From Arachis hypogaea (taxonomy: Eukaryota > Streptophyta > Magnoliopsida > Fabales > Fabaceae), in assembly GCF_003086295.3 (NCBI RefSeq), contig NC_092048.1:65700841-65764840 (forward strand): a stretch of DNA of 64,000 nt, read 5' to 3'. The notes beneath the pieces are model-generated. The model made no database searches and had not been told where the DNA came from. It saw nothing but the letters and a program-made list of their open reading frames with translations. Below, in pieces: positions 45,547 to 58,128 of this stretch. The translations under genes were made by a program, and so were the position numbers. Every line of letters begins with the position of its first letter. Position 1 is the stretch's first letter.

Positions 45547-47102
45547 TGGTGCACGGAATTGTGATCACACTTTTCACAACTCCGCACAACTAACCAGCAA
45601 GTGCACTAGGTCGTCCAAGTAATACCTTACGTGAGTAAGGGTCGATCCCACGGAGATTGTTGGCTTGAAGCAAGCTATGGTTATCTTGTAAATCTTATTC
45701 AGGAGATTAGTGATAAAAATGATTTCGTTTATGAAAAGTAAATAACATGAAATAAATGATACTTGTGATTCTGTAATGAGGAACAGGTTGAGGTTCCGGA
45801 GATGCTCTGTCGTCTGAATCTCTGCTTTCCTACTGTCTTCTTCTCTAAACACGCATAGCTTCCTTTAATGGCAAGCTGTATGTTGGTGGATCACCGTTGT
45901 CAATGGCTACCATCCATCCTCTCGGATGAAAAATACCAGGTACAGTTTCTGTATGGCTAATCATCTGTCGGTTTTCACTAGTGTCGGAATAGGATATCTC
46001 TATCCTTTTGCACACTGTCACTACGCCCAACATTCGTGAGATTGAAGCTCGACACAGTCATACCTTCCTGGATCCTACTCGGAATACCAAAGATAAGGTT
46101 TAGACTTTCCGGATCCCAATGCTGCCAATTGGTTCTAGCCTCTAGCACGAAGGTTCTAATCCCACGGACTCGGTCCGTGGATTAGAGACCCAAGAGATAT
46201 GCACTCAAGCTATCGCCCAATGACTACGTTGAGCTCAGGTAGAACGGGAGTGGTTTTCAAGAACACATTCATAGGTTTGAGAATGATGATGAGTATCACA
46301 GATCATCATATTCTCTATATTGAAGTACGAGTGAGTCTCTTAGAACAGAATCAAGCGTGATTGAATAGAAAACAATAGTAATTGCATTAATCCATTGAGA
46401 CACAACAGAGCTCCTCACCCCCACCTATGGGGTTTAGAGACTGATGCCGTAGAAAATACAATATGAGATGTAAAATGTCATGAGTTACAAAATGAATCTC
46501 TAAAAGTAGTTTTTATACTAAACAAGTAAATGTCATGGGTTTAGGGTTTAGGGTTTAGGGCTCACCTGGTGAGTGTTTGGGCTGAGCTTTCAAGCTTCCA
46601 CATGCATATGCCTCAAATTGGAGTTAAACGCCACCCTGGGTGCCAAAATGGGCATTTAACACCAAGAAGTGTGCCAGTTCTGGCATTTTATGCCAGAAAA
46701 GGATCTTTGGCTGGCGTTTAACGCCAGTTTAGGCCATCAAATCTCGAGCAAAATATGGACTATTATACATTTCTGGAAAGCCCAAGATGTCTAATTTCCA
46801 ACGCAATTGAGAGCACGCCAATGGGACTTTTGTAGCTCTAGAAAATCAACTTCGATTGCAGGAGGGTCAGAGTCCAACAGCATCTGCAGTCCTTTCTCAG
46901 CCTCTGAATCAGATTTTTGCTCAGGTCCCTCAATTTCAGCCAGAAAATACCTTAAATCATAGAAAAACACACAAACTCATAGCAAAATCCAGAAATGTGA
47001 TTTTTGCATAAAAACTAATAAAAATATAATAAAAAATAACTAAAACATACTAAAAACTTTGTAAAAACAATGCCAAAAAGGGTATAAATTATCCACTCAT
47101 CA
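45547..47102 (-). mobile_element. 5' LTR of element C
   Basis: 1556 bp on the minus strand, TGATGAGTGG (47102) to CCGTGCACCA (45547). It contains the stem-loop module (46752-46809), palindromes (46619-46730), a decayed G-box (CACATG, 46598-46603) and a TATA-like box (TATAAAAAC near 46511-46519). A short telomere-like GGGTTTAGGGTTTAGGG lies at 46538-46559. A single PBS junction is present, without the duplication seen in A, D and I. Confidence 0.85.
46619..46730. repeat. U3 palindrome array, 5' LTR of C
   Basis: Four units, partly decayed, with TTAAA/TTTAA centres (GGAGTTAAACGCC, GGGCATTTAACACC, CTGGCGTTTAACGCCAG). Confidence 0.8.
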
Positions 47103-48195
47103 GTTGGGGAATGATTTTCGTGCTTTGTCAAGCTTAAATTCGTGCGTGTAGGTGAAGGGATTATATGTGTATTCCCTTCCCTTTCTAATTTTTACAAGGT
47201 TGGTATCCTTATGTATGATACAACTCGTTTTAACCGAGCTGTTTTAATTGAAGGATTGTTTTTACGTTTTCGATTTTTTTCAAAGTGTTTACAATCCTTT
47301 CTTTCCTTTCCAACTTGTTTCTGTACGAGTTGTTTGGTTGAAGGATTTTTGTTTTTACCCTTTTGATTTTTTACAACTCATTTTATATCAAGTTGTTAAA
47401 TTGTATTTATGCCTTGAGGGGCATATTTAGTTAAGTTACTTTTGCGACTTGTTCTAAACACAACTTTTTCAACCTGTTTGTCCCATGTTTTTTCAAGGAT
47501 TTTTTTTTCAATTCGCGTATGTAACTTCTTTCCACCAATTGGTTCCTCGTCGCTTCATCTGGGTAACCTCTATATGATTGGCCCATGATTTTCGCGGTTT
47601 GTCAAGCTTTAATTGGTGTGTTTTAATTGTAGAGAATTAATTTCCATAAGAAATTGTATTATCTCCTTATGTTAGAGGTGTGTTGTGACCTAGGAAGCTC
47701 GTCACCTTTGAGGTCGAGGTAAATGCTTGGCATATCGAAAGCCTTTCAAGCAAAGAGATCGGAATTTTCTTTGTATCCTTAGAGGTTCTCGACCTTATTA
47801 TAGAATCTGACTTTTAAAAGAGGTCGGAATTTCTTTCTAGTTAGCTTTGAGTTTTTAGACCTCATTGTAGAGTTGATCATGAAAGAGGTCAGATTTTTTC
47901 ACAAACCCCAAAAAGAGGTCGGATTTTATCTTTTTTTTTTTTGTTAGCTTGGAGGTTTTTAACCTCGTTGTAGAGTCCAACCTTTAATAGAGGTCGGATT
48001 TTTTTCTGTGACCTCTAAAAGAGGTCGGAATTTCTTTTGTAAGCTTGGAGTTCTCGACCTCATTGTAGAGTCAAACCTCTAAAAGAGGTTGGACTTTTCT
48101 TCGTGTGCTCTAAAAGAGGTCAGATTTTGTACCATCTTCTCCGACCTGGTAGACTTTTTTGAAGTTGCTGAGATGATTATGTGTATCAGTAGATC
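47103..48195. repeat. Unclassified repeat remnant with AGAGGTCGGA units
   Basis: The stretch between LTR C and LTR J has no ORF of note. From about 47700 to 48130 it contains at least seven degenerate units of roughly 50-70 bp, each with AAAGAGGTCGGA(A/T)TTT and GAC CTC(A/G)TTGTAGAGT. The first part (47103-47650) repeats ATGATTTTCGTGCTTTGTCAAG- and ATGATTTTCGCGGTTTGTCAAG-like sequence at 47110 and 47587. Possibly part of another retrotransposon LTR. Confidence 0.5.
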
Positions 48196-49796
48196 TGATG
48201 AGTCCATATTTGATGATATATTTTGACTCAATTTGGATGGATTCTGGTACATAAACTCACACTTAAGCACCAAAATAGCATACTTTTGTGTTCCCTCTCC
48301 CCCCCCCCCCCAAATTTGGACCTAAATGTGAAAACATGCATTTTTGTGCTTAAATTGAGTAATTTGATTCCACTTTTATTCCATTTGATGCCATGACTTG
48401 TTTGTTGAGTGATTTCAGGTCAATTAGGCAAGAATGGATAGCCAAAAGTAGGGAGAAAGCATGTACAAGGGAGAAAACATGAAGAAAACAAGAAAAAGCA
48501 CACACAGACAAGTGTGCGTACGCACAAAAGGAAATTTATATGTGTGCGTGCGCACAAGTATCTATGCGTACGCACAGGAGGACTTTCAACAAAGTGTGCG
48601 TACGCACACATCTGTGCGTACACACAGGACCCTGCACGTGAATTCATCAATGAAACACGTGCTGCGCGATTTCTGAGGGCTTTTGGCCCAATTTTGGAGG
48701 CATCAATGCTGAATTAAAGTGCTATATGAAGTGGATATCAACACATATCAACATATTAGGTTTTCATTAGGTAGTAGTAGTATAGGAAGCTTCCATAGGA
48801 GTAGGAGTAGTGTAGAGTAGAATGCTCTCTTATGGTTTATCAATTTCCATTGTAGCATTTTATAGCAAGCTTTGATCTTTGATTTTGCCTCTTTAATTGT
48901 AAGTACTCTCAATTTCCTCTTTAATTACATCACTTTTATTTTCATTTTCTTTGGTTCAAGTTACTTTGTTCATATTTGTAATTTTGTGTTTCTTGAAGTT
49001 TTGATCAATGAATTTTATGTTTCATGCTTCCTTTATGTTTAATTGCTTGTTTATGTTTGGTTTTGTTGATAGTTGGTTATAGTTTTCCATTTTACTTTGC
49101 AATTTTCCATGTTTTACTTTTATGCACACAAGGTGTTTGTGAAAATACCAACTTTAGATTTTGAGTAGATTTCCCCACCTTGGCTTGTGGTTTGTGTCCC
49201 TAGGATACTAGAGTCATAATGTCTGACATTTAGTGGTAATTCTTGGGTAGTTGGTTGACTCTTGTTTCCATTAAAGCTAGCCTTTTATCAACTAGTTTGA
49301 TAAGTTGGCTAGGACTTAGGGATTAAGGTCAATTATGCTTGCTTGACTTACTCCTCGATGTTTGGGGTTAACTAAGCGAGATTAACTCATGATAATTACC
49401 ATAGTTGTGGTTATGGCGATGATAGGATTCCTTGGACTCTCATTCCCAAGTCAAGGCTCTTTATTGCATTTATAGCATTTTCACTAGTTTTGATCTTGCT
49501 TTCTCTTTACTTGCATTAATTCACAATTTTGCTCATTCCTTAGTTCTTTGATTTCTTAGTTCTTTTAATATTTCATTTCTTGATTTCAAATCCCTTTTTG
49601 CCTCCATAACCGAAAGCATAACACTTCCAATGGCATCCTATAGAGAACGACCCGAGGTTGAATTACTCTTTATCTCAGTTTATATGTTTTGAATTTAACA
49701 TTTGATTTTGAGAATTCATTGTTGGTTTGGACTATGCTACCAATGAATTGATTCTTATTTTGATTGATTCTAAACCGGCAATAATTCTCATTGTCA
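48196..49796 (+). mobile_element. 5' LTR of element J
   Basis: 1601 bp, TGATGAGTCC to TTCTCATTGTCA. It has its own palindromes (48513-48627) and a run of C bases at about 48298-48311. The R-U5 side is collinear in style with E/F (ends with TCTAAACCGG... and a PBS). The 3' LTR is at 59162. The five bases before it are AGATC; the matching right target site is lost. Confidence 0.85.
48513..48627. repeat. U3 palindrome array of LTR J (GTGCGTACGCAC class)
   Basis: Five units: GTGTGCGTACGCACA, GTGTGCGTGCGCACA, ATGCGTACGCACA, GTGTGCGTACGCACAC and GTGCGTACACACA. A G-box (CACGTG) follows at 48637 and again at 48656. Confidence 0.85.
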
Positions 49797-49800
49797 AATT

Positions 49801-49818
49801 TGGCGCCGTTGCGGGGGA
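49801..49818 (+). promoter_or_regulatory. Primer-binding site of element J
   Basis: TGGCGCCGTTGCGGGGGA, one mismatch to the tRNA-Asp complement, four bases after the LTR. Confidence 0.85.
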
Positions 49819-50161
49819 TGCAATTGAGTGCTATCTTTTGGTTGTTGTAAATATGTTAATAGTGTGAATATCTTATTTTTTTTGGTTATTTGGTTATTTT
49901 TGTTAATAGCTAGGCGTTTGTTTTTCTTGTTTGTTTATGTCTTTTATTTTTATTTTCTACTTTTTCTATGAGCTATCACCTTTGTTGCTTGGAGCTTGTT
50001 TGTGAATGTTTTGTAGGGTATAATGACTTTAAATTGGGATTGTATCAACGAGTGGGAGAAACAATGGAGGGAGGAGCAATCTTCCCCATCCTACAACGAA
50101 CCAAATCCTCCCCCAAACCCTCCCCAATGTGCATGCCAAATCCAAGGATATGAGAGATACA
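49819..50161 (+). other. Start of the internal region of element J
   Basis: About 340 bases after the PBS with a short Pro/Ser-rich open stretch (50041-50153), cut at 50162 by LTR K. It is too short to identify a gene. Confidence 0.5.
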
Positions 50162-51479
50162 TGATAAACCACTATTTTATGGTTTATCTTGTACTCAATT
50201 GAGTGGTTTTTATCTACTCTTTACCCACTTATTCATACTATTTGCATGGTTTTACATTTGCCTTCCTAATTATGTGCTTTAATTGAAAACATGTTTCTTT
50301 AGACTTATCTTTGCTAATATTAATCCTCTCTTATTACCATTAGATGTCTTGATATGTGTGTTAAGTGCTTTCAGAGATTACAGGACAGGAATGGCTCAGA
50401 GGATGGAAAGGAAGCATGCAAAAGTGGAAGGAATACAAGAAGTTGGAGAAATTGCTAAGTTGTCCAGCCTGACCTCTTTGCACTCAAACGACGATAACTT
50501 TAGCTACAGAGGTCCAAACGACGCGGTTCTAGTTGCGTTGGAAAGCTAACGTCCGGGGCTTCGATTTGATATATAATATGCTATAGTTGCCCTAATGATA
50601 GACAATGCAACCGCGTGCTCCACGCGGCTGCGTCGCAGTGACGGAAATCAGCATGTTTGAATTCTTCTCCAGCGAATTCTGGGCTGTTTCTGATGCAGTT
50701 CTCGGCCCAGAAAATATAGATTAGAGGCTATAAAGTAGATGGAATGCATCCATTCATAAACAGGCTTTCACATTCACAATTTTAGGAGTAGATGTAATTT
50801 TTAGAGAGAGAGGTTCTCTCCTCTCTCTTAGGATTAGGATTTAGGACTTCTCTTAGTTTTAGGAGTGACTCTCAATCCCAGGTTCAACGTTCTTTTATTT
50901 ATTTTCTTAATTTAGTTTATGAACTCTTTATGTTTGGATTGATTTTCTTAATTAATGTTATTTGAGGTATTTTCAGATTTGATTTGCTTTGTTTTATTTA
51001 TATGAATGCTTTTAATTTAATTTAGATATTTTTCCCTTTTGGCTTTGGTTAAATCATTGGTGACTCTTGAGTTATCCAACTCGAGGTGTTGATTGAAAAT
51101 TAGAATTCTTCAAGAATTAATTCGAGATCCTATAACTCTAGCCTTTCCCAAGGAAAGACTAGGACTTGAGGGTTCAAATTTAATTCATCCGCTTAACTTA
51201 CCTTCATAGTTAGAGGTTAATAAGGTGGGGGAAAAATCCAATTCTCATCACAATTGATAGGGATAACTAGGATAGGACTTCCAATTCTTCATACCTTGCC
51301 AAGAGATTTTATTATTGTTAATTTATTTTACTTGTCATTTAAATATACCTGTGCCCATTGCCCAAACTCCAAAACCCCAATTTACAAACTCATAACCAAT
51401 AATAAGAACATACCTCCCTGCAATTCCTTGAGAAGATGACCCGAGGTTTAAATACTCGGTTATCAATTTTAAAGGGGTT
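50162..51479 (+). mobile_element. Truncated LTR K
   Basis: Starts TGATAAACCACTATTTTATGG, related to LTR F at both ends, but carries the stem-loop module of the A/B type (50531-50585). It has a reduced palindrome (CCGCGTGCTCCACGCGG, 50610-50626) and a TATA box (CTATAAAG, 50728-50735). It is cut near 51479 at ATTTTAAAGGGGTTT, about 130 bases before its expected end, where element I begins. Confidence 0.8.
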
Positions 51480-51814
51480 TCGGCCATATTGGTGGGTTTG
51501 GGTGGGAAATTGGTTTTGAATTTTGAAGGTAGGTGGAGTTTATGAGGTAGGTTTATGGGGAAGAGTGGATGGATGTGAGTGGTGAAGAGGTGATGGGGAA
51601 GAGAGATTGAGGTAATTGGTGAAGGGTTTTTGGGAAAGAGTGTTTATGGGGTTGTGTGAAAGAGAGTGGTGAGAAGAAGTGAGTGGAGGTAGGTGGGGAT
51701 CCTGTGGGGTCCACAGATCCTGAGTGGATCCTGTGGGGTCCACAGATCCTGAGGTGTTCAAGGATTTACATCCCTGCACCCATTAGGCATGTAAAAATGC
51801 CTTTGCACACAACT
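51480..51814 (-). other. Truncated internal leader of element I
   Basis: Minus-strand counterpart of 28970-29330 in A, including two copies of GGATCTGTGGACCCCACA (51710-51750). It is cut at 51480 in the GGCCGAAA sequence that in A lies 20 bases before the internal TATA box. The TATA box and PTP ORF are missing. Confidence 0.7.
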
Positions 51815-51990
51815 CTGGGCGTTCAGCGCCAGGTTGGTGGCCATTTTGGGTGTTCAACGCCCATTTGTGTGCCATTTCTGGCGTTGAACGCCAGAACCAT
51901 GCCTGTTCTGGCGTTCAGCACCCAGAAGCTGCCCATTTTGGGCGTTCAGCGCCAGAACCATGCTCTGTTCTGGCGCTGAACGCCAGACAG
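51815..51990. repeat. Internal palindrome array of element I
   Basis: Seven units with TTCAG/TTCAA/CTGAA centres, matching the array of A unit by unit. Confidence 0.9.
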
Positions 51991-52130
51991 ATGCTCCTCC
52001 AGGGTGTGATTTTCCTTCTGCTGTTTTTGATTCTGTTTTCAATTTTTCTATTTATTTTGTGACTCCACATGATCATGAACCTATAAAGACATGAAAAACA
52101 ATGAAAATAAAAATTAGATAAATAAAGATT

Positions 52131-52163
52131 GGGTTGCCTCCCAACAAGCGCTTCTTTAATGTC
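52131..52163 (-). other. Conserved post-gag-PR motif, I copy
   Basis: Minus strand GAAGCGCTTGTTGGGAGGCA, identical over its core to the A copy. Confidence 0.75.
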
Positions 52164-52194
52164 AATAGCTTGACAGTGGGCTCTTCATGGAGCC

Positions 52195-54490
52195 TCACAG
52201 GTGTGCAGAGCTTTGTTGAGACTCCCCAACACCAAACTTAGAGTTTGGATGTGGGAGTTCAACACCAAAATTAGAGTTTGACTGTGGGGGCTTGGGTTGA
52301 CTCTGCTTTGAGAGAAGCTTTTCATGCTTCCTCTCCATGGTTGCAGAGGGAGATCCTTGAGTTTTAAACACAAGGGAGTCCTCATTCTATTGAAGGACTA
52401 GTTCACCTCTGTCAACATCAATCACAGCTCTTGCTGTGGCCAGGAAAGGTCTTCCTAGGATGATGGATTCATCCTCTTCCTTTCCAGTATCCAGGACTAT
52501 GAAATCAGCAGGGATGTAAAGGCCTTCAACCTTTACTAACACGTCCTCTACTTGTCCATAAGCCTATTTTTTTGAACTGTCTGCCATCTCTAATGAGATT
52601 TTAGCAGCTTGCACCCCATAGATTCCCAGTTTCTCTATTACAGAGAGGGGCATGAGGTTTATTCCTGAACCAAGGTCACATAGAGCCTTAAAGATCATGG
52701 TGCCTATGGTACAGGGTATTATGAACTTTCCAGGATCCTGTCTCTTCTGAGGCAATGTCAGTTGATCCAGATCACTTAGTTCATTGATGAGCAAGGGAGG
52801 TTTAACTTCCCAAGTATCAATGCCAAATAATTTGGCATTCAACTTCATGATTGCACCAAGAAACTTGGCAGGTTGCTCTTCAGTAACATCCTCATTCTCT
52901 TCAGAAGAGGAATACTCATCAGAGCTCATGAAGGGCATAAGGAGGTTCAATGGAATCTCTATGGTCTCTAGATGAGCCTCAGAGTCCTTTTTGTTCCTCA
53001 AAGGGAAGCTCCTTATTGATCACTGGACGTCCCAGGAGGTCTTCCTCCTTGGGATTCACGTCCTCCACTCCCCTTGTAGGTTCGGCCATGGTGCTTATGT
53101 CAATGGCCTTGCAATCTCCTTTTGGGTTCTCTTCTGTATTGCTTGGGAGAGTACTGGGAGGGATTTCAGTGATCCTTTTACTCAGCTGGCCCACTTGTGC
53201 TTCCAAATTTCTAATGGAAGATCTTGTTTCATTCATGAAACTTACAGTAGCCTTAGACAGATCAGAGACTAAGTTTGCCAAATTAGAAGTATTTTGTTCA
53301 GAGTTCTCTGTCTGTTGCTGAGTGGATGATGGAAAAGGTTTATTATTGCTAAACCTGTTTCTTCCACTATTATTAAAGCCTTGTTGAGGCTTTTGATCCT
53401 TCCATGAGAAATTTGGATGATTTCTCCATGATGAATTATAGGTGTTTCCATAAGGTTCACCTAAATAATTTACCTCTACTATTGCAGGGTTTTCAGGATC
53501 ATAAGCTTCTTCTTCAGAAGATGCCTCTTGAGTACTGTTGGATGCAGCTTGCATTCCATGCAGACTCTGAGAGATCATATTGACTTGCTGAGTCAATATT
53601 TTATTCTGAGCCAATATGGCATTCAGAATATCAACTTCAAGAACTCCCTTCTTCATAGGCGTCCCATTGCTCACAGGATTCCTTTCAGAAGTGTACATGA
53701 ATTGGTTATTAGCAACCATGTCAATGAGTTCTTGAGCTTCTACAGGAGTTTTCTTTAGATGAATGGATCCACCTGCAGAAGTGTCCAGTGACATCTTTGA
53801 TAGCTCAGATAAACCATCATAGAATATATCCAGGATGGTCCATTCTGAAAGCATGTCAGAAGGACACTTTTTGGTCAGCTGTTTATATCTTTCCCAAGCT
53901 TCATAGAGGGATTCACCTTCTTTCTGTTTGAAGGTTTGAACATCAGCTCTAAGCTTGCTCAGCTTTTGAGGAGGAAAGTACTTGGCTAAGAAAGTCATGA
54001 CCAGCTTATCCCAAGAGTTCAGGCTGTCTTTGGGTTGAGAATCCAACCATAATCTAGCTCTGTCTCTTACAGCAAAAGGGAAAAGCATGAGCCTGTAGAC
54101 TTCAGGATCTACTCCATTAGTCTTAACAGTATCACATATCTACAAGAATTCAGTTAAGAACTGAAAAGGATCTTCAGATGGAAGTCCATGAAACTTGCAG
54201 TTCTACTGCATCAGAAAAACTAATTGAGGTTTCAGCTCAAAGTTGTTTGCTCCAATGGCAGGAATGGAGATGCTTCTTCCATGTAAATTGGAATTAGGTG
54301 CAGTAAAGTCACCAAGCATCTTCCTTACATTATTATTATTTTCGACTGCCATCTCCTCTTCCTGTTTGAAAATTTCTGAAAGGTTATCTCAGGATTGTTG
54401 TATTTTAGCTTCTCTTAGTTTCCTTTTCAGAGTCCTTTCAGGTTCTGGATCTGCTTCCACAAGAATGTTCTTATCCTTGCTCCTGCTCAT
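52195..54490 (-). pseudogene. gag-protease of element I, broken
   Basis: Close relative of the gag-PR of A. ATG at 54490 (MSRSKDKNILVEADPEPERT). It is open from 54088 to 52979 (capsid-like region, coiled-coil), then a one-base insertion near 52985 (ACAAAAAGG) shifts the frame. The protease has D-L-G-S-G-I-N-L-M-P near 52650-52680 and I-I-L-G-R-P-F-L-A-T near 52440-52470. Stops lie at about 54390, 54200, 54140, 52564 and 52385. The tail has NSNFGV and NSKFGV peptides. RT and integrase are missing at the same point as in A. Confidence 0.9.
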
Positions 54491-56375
54491 ATGACAAAGA
54501 AGAGGGCATAGAAAAATAATAATAATAATAGAGATCCTTTATACCACAGTATAGGGATCCCTGTGTGAGTAGAAGATAAGGGGGAGACAAAGAATGTAAT
54601 ATAATGGAAGAAACACAACTGTGAGGAGGGTTGAGATGTGAGATGAGATGTTAGTAGATGAATAAATAAATAGAATAAGATGAGAGAGAAGGGATTTTCG
54701 AAAATAATTTTTGAAAAAGAGTTAGTGATTTTTGAAAATAGTTTTTGAAAAATGTTAGTAATTTTCGAAAATTAAGATTTAAAAATTAAAATAATTAATA
54801 AATTAAAAAGAAATTTTGAAAAAGGGGGAAGATATTTTCGAAAATGAGAGAGAGAGAGTTAGTTAGGTAGTTTTGAAAAAGTTAAGAAACAAACAAAAAG
54901 TTAGTTAGTTAGTTGAAACAAATTTGAAAATCAATTTTGAAAAGATAAGAAGTTAGGAAGTTAGAGAAGATATTTTGAAATCAAATTTTTGAAAAAGATA
55001 AGAAGATATTTTTGAAAAGATATGATAGAGATTAGTTTTTGAAAATGATTTGATTTTTAAAATCACAATTAATGACTTGATTCATAAGAAATCACAAGAT
55101 ATGATTCTAGAACTTTAAAGTTTGAATCTTTCTTAATAAGCAAGTAACAAACTTCAAATTTTTGAATCAAAACATTAATTGATTATGTTATTTTCAAAAA
55201 TTCGATATAAAAATAAGAAAAAGATTTTTGAAAAAGATTTTTGAAATTTTCGAAAATAACTAAGAAATTTGAAAAAGATTTTGAAAAAGATGAGATTTCC
55301 AAATTGAAAATTTGATTTGACTCAAGAGAAACAATTTGATTTTAAAAATTTTTGAAAAAGTCAATCCAAATTTTTGAATTTGAGGAGAGAAAAAGGGAAA
55401 GATATTTTTTTGATTTTTTTGAATTTTTATGATGAGAGAGAAAAACACTAAAAAGATGCAATGCATGAAATTTTTAGATCAAAACATGTGATGCATGCAA
55501 GAATGCTATGAATGTCAAGATGAACACCAAGAACACTATGAAGATCATGATGAACACCAAGAACATATTTTTGAAAATTTTTTTAATGCAAAGAAAACAT
55601 GCAAGACACTAAACTTAGAATTATTTAATGCTTTGGCACTAAGAATTCAAAAATGCATATGAAAAACAAGAAAAGACACAAAGCATGCAAATGCAAAGAT
55701 CAAACAAGAAGACTTACCAAGAACAACTTGAAGATCATGAAGAACACTATGAATGCATGAGAATTTTCGAAAAATGCAAGATGCACATGCAATGGACACC
55801 AAACTTATAACATGACTCAAGACTCAAACAAGAACACAAAAATATTTTTGATTTTTATGATTTTCTAATTTTTTTGGATATTTTTTTTTTCGAAAATTAT
55901 ATGAAAAAGAAAAATAAGGATTCCAAAATTTTTAAGATGAATTCCAGGAATCTTGCCATGTTAATCTAAAGCTTCAGTCCAGGAATTAGACATGGCTCAC
56001 TAGCTAGCCAAGCTTTCAATGAAAGCTCCAGTCCAAAACACTAGACATGGCCAATGGCCAGCCAAGCTTCAGCAAGATATCAGAATATACTGCTCATTAC
56101 TTATCAAATATGTAACTTGCCTCTATGCTGATGGTTAGGAAGCCTCAGTCCAAAAGAATTTAGACATGGCTTTACAGCCAGCCAGGCTTCACATGCTTCA
56201 TGAAACACTAGAATTCATTCTTAAAAATTTTGAATCTAAGAAATTTTTTTTTTCGAAAACAGGTGAGAAAATTTTGAAATATTTTTTTTGAAAAATTTTT
56301 TTTGAAAAGAAAACAAAAAGAAAATTACCTAATCTGAGCAACAGGATGAACCGTCAGTTGTCCATACTCAAACGA
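54491..56375 (-). other. AT-rich 5' leader of element I
   Basis: Closely collinear with the leader of A (24393-26257) read on the other strand, including the TACCACAGTATAGGG hairpin (54541-54556) and the triple repeat at 55965-56205. No ORF. Confidence 0.75.
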
Positions 56376-56393
56376 TCCCCGGCAACGGCGCCA
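56376..56393 (-). promoter_or_regulatory. Primer-binding site of element I
   Basis: Minus strand TGGCGCCGTTGCCGGGGA, a perfect tRNA-Asp complement. Confidence 0.9.
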
Positions 56394-56399
56394 AAAACT

Positions 56400-58128
56400 T
56401 GGTACGCGGAATCGTGATTACACTTTAATTATGTAGAATTCATTGCTCTTTCTTTCCCTGGAAATGGCGCCAAAAAAATGACGCTAATACCATGGTTCAC
56501 AACTCCGTGTAACTGACCAGCAAGTGCACTGGCTCGTCCAAGTAATACCTTACGTGAGTAAGGGTCGAATCCCACGGAGATTGTTGGTATGAAGCAAGCT
56601 ATGGTCACCTTGCAAATCTCAGTTAGGCAGATATAAATTGATAATGGTGTTTTCGAATAATAATTAATAGAATAGGGATAGAAATACTTATGTAATTCAT
56701 TGGTGAGAATTTCAGATAAGCGAATGGAGATGCTTTCGTTCCTCTGAACCTCTGCTTTCCTGCTATCTTCATCCAATCAGTCTTACTCCTTTCCATGGCT
56801 GGCTTTATGTGATACATCACCACTGTCAATGGCTACTTTCGGTCATCTCTCGGGAAAATGATCCAATGCCCTGTCACGGCACGGCTAATCGTCTGGAGGC
56901 ATCACCCTTGTCAATGGCTTCATCTTATCCTCTCAGTGAAAATGGTCAACACACCCTATCACGGCATGGCTATTCATCTGTCGATTCTCGATCATGCTGG
57001 AATAGGATTTACTATCCTTTTGCGTCTGTCACTAACGCCCTGAAATCACGAGTTAGGAGCTCGTCACAGTCATTCATTCATTGAATCCTACTCGGAATAC
57101 CACAGACAAGGTTTAGACTTTCCGGATTCTCTTGAATGCCGCCATCATTCTAGCTTACGCCACGAAGATTCTGATTAAGAGATCTAAGAGATACTCATTC
57201 AGTCGAAAGTAGAACGGAAGTGGTTGTCAGGCACGCGTTCATAGGGAATGATGATGATTGTCACGTTCATCACATTCAGATTGAAGTACGAATGAATATC
57301 TTAGAAGCGGAATAAGATGAATTGAATAGAAAATAGTAGTACTTTACATTAATCTTTGAGGAACAGCAGAGCTCCACACCTTAGTCTATGGAGTGTAGAA
57401 ACTCTACCGTGAAAATACATAAGTGAAAGGTCCAGGCATGGCCGAGATGGCCAGCCCCCAAAACGTGATCAAAGGATCATAAGGTAATCCAAAGATGTCA
57501 AATACAATAGTGAAATGTCCTATTTATAATAAACTAGCTACTAGGGTTTACAGAAGTAAGTAATTGATGCATAAATCCACTTCCGGGGCCCACTTGGTGT
57601 ATGCTTAGGCTGAGCTTGAGTGTTGCACGTGTAGAGGTCCTTTCTGGAGTTGAACGCCAGCTTTTGTGCCAGTTTGGGCGTTCAACTCTGGTTTTGGCTC
57701 CTTTTCTGGCGCTGGACGCCAGATTTCGGCAGAAAGCTGGCGTTGAACACCAGTTTACGTCGTCTATTCTTGGCCAAAGCATGGACTATTATGCATTTCT
57801 GGAAAGCCCTGGATGCCTACTTTCCAACGCAATTGGAAGCGCGCCATTTCGAGTTCTGTAGCTCCAGAAAATCCACTTTGAGTGCAGGGAGGTCAGAATC
57901 CAACAGCATCGGCAGTCCTTCTTCAACCTCTGAATCTGATTTTTGCTCAAGTCCCTCAATTTCAGCCAGAAAATACCTGAAATCACAGAAAAACACACAA
58001 ACTCATAGTAAAGTCCAGAAATGTGAATTTAACATAAAAACTAATGAAAACATCCCTAAAAGTAACTAGATCCCACTAAAAACATACTAAAAACAATGTC
58101 AAAAAGCGTATAAATTATCCGCTCATCA
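56400..58128 (-). mobile_element. 5' LTR of element I
   Basis: 1729 bp, TGATGAGCGG (58128) to GCGTACCA (56400) on the minus strand. Closest to the LTRs of A, including the embedded PBS-like copy (minus GGCGCCATTTCCAGGG, about 56456-56472). Palindromes at 57645-57753, G-box at 57626-57631, TATA box TATAAATAG near 57520-57530, stem-loop module at 57780-57836. The text around 56870-56990 is partly duplicated (GCATCACC...TGTCAATGGCT). Confidence 0.85.
57645..57753. repeat. U3 palindrome array of LTR I
   Basis: Four units (GGAGTTGAACGCCAG, GGGCGTTCAACTC, CTGGCGCTGGACGCCAG, CTGGCGTTGAACACCAG) with TTCAA/TTGAA centres, as in A. Confidence 0.85.

Noticed and set aside
48461..48717. Cys/Val/Arg-rich frames in LTR J
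   Set aside because: They arise from translation of the GTGCGTACGCAC palindromes in several frames.
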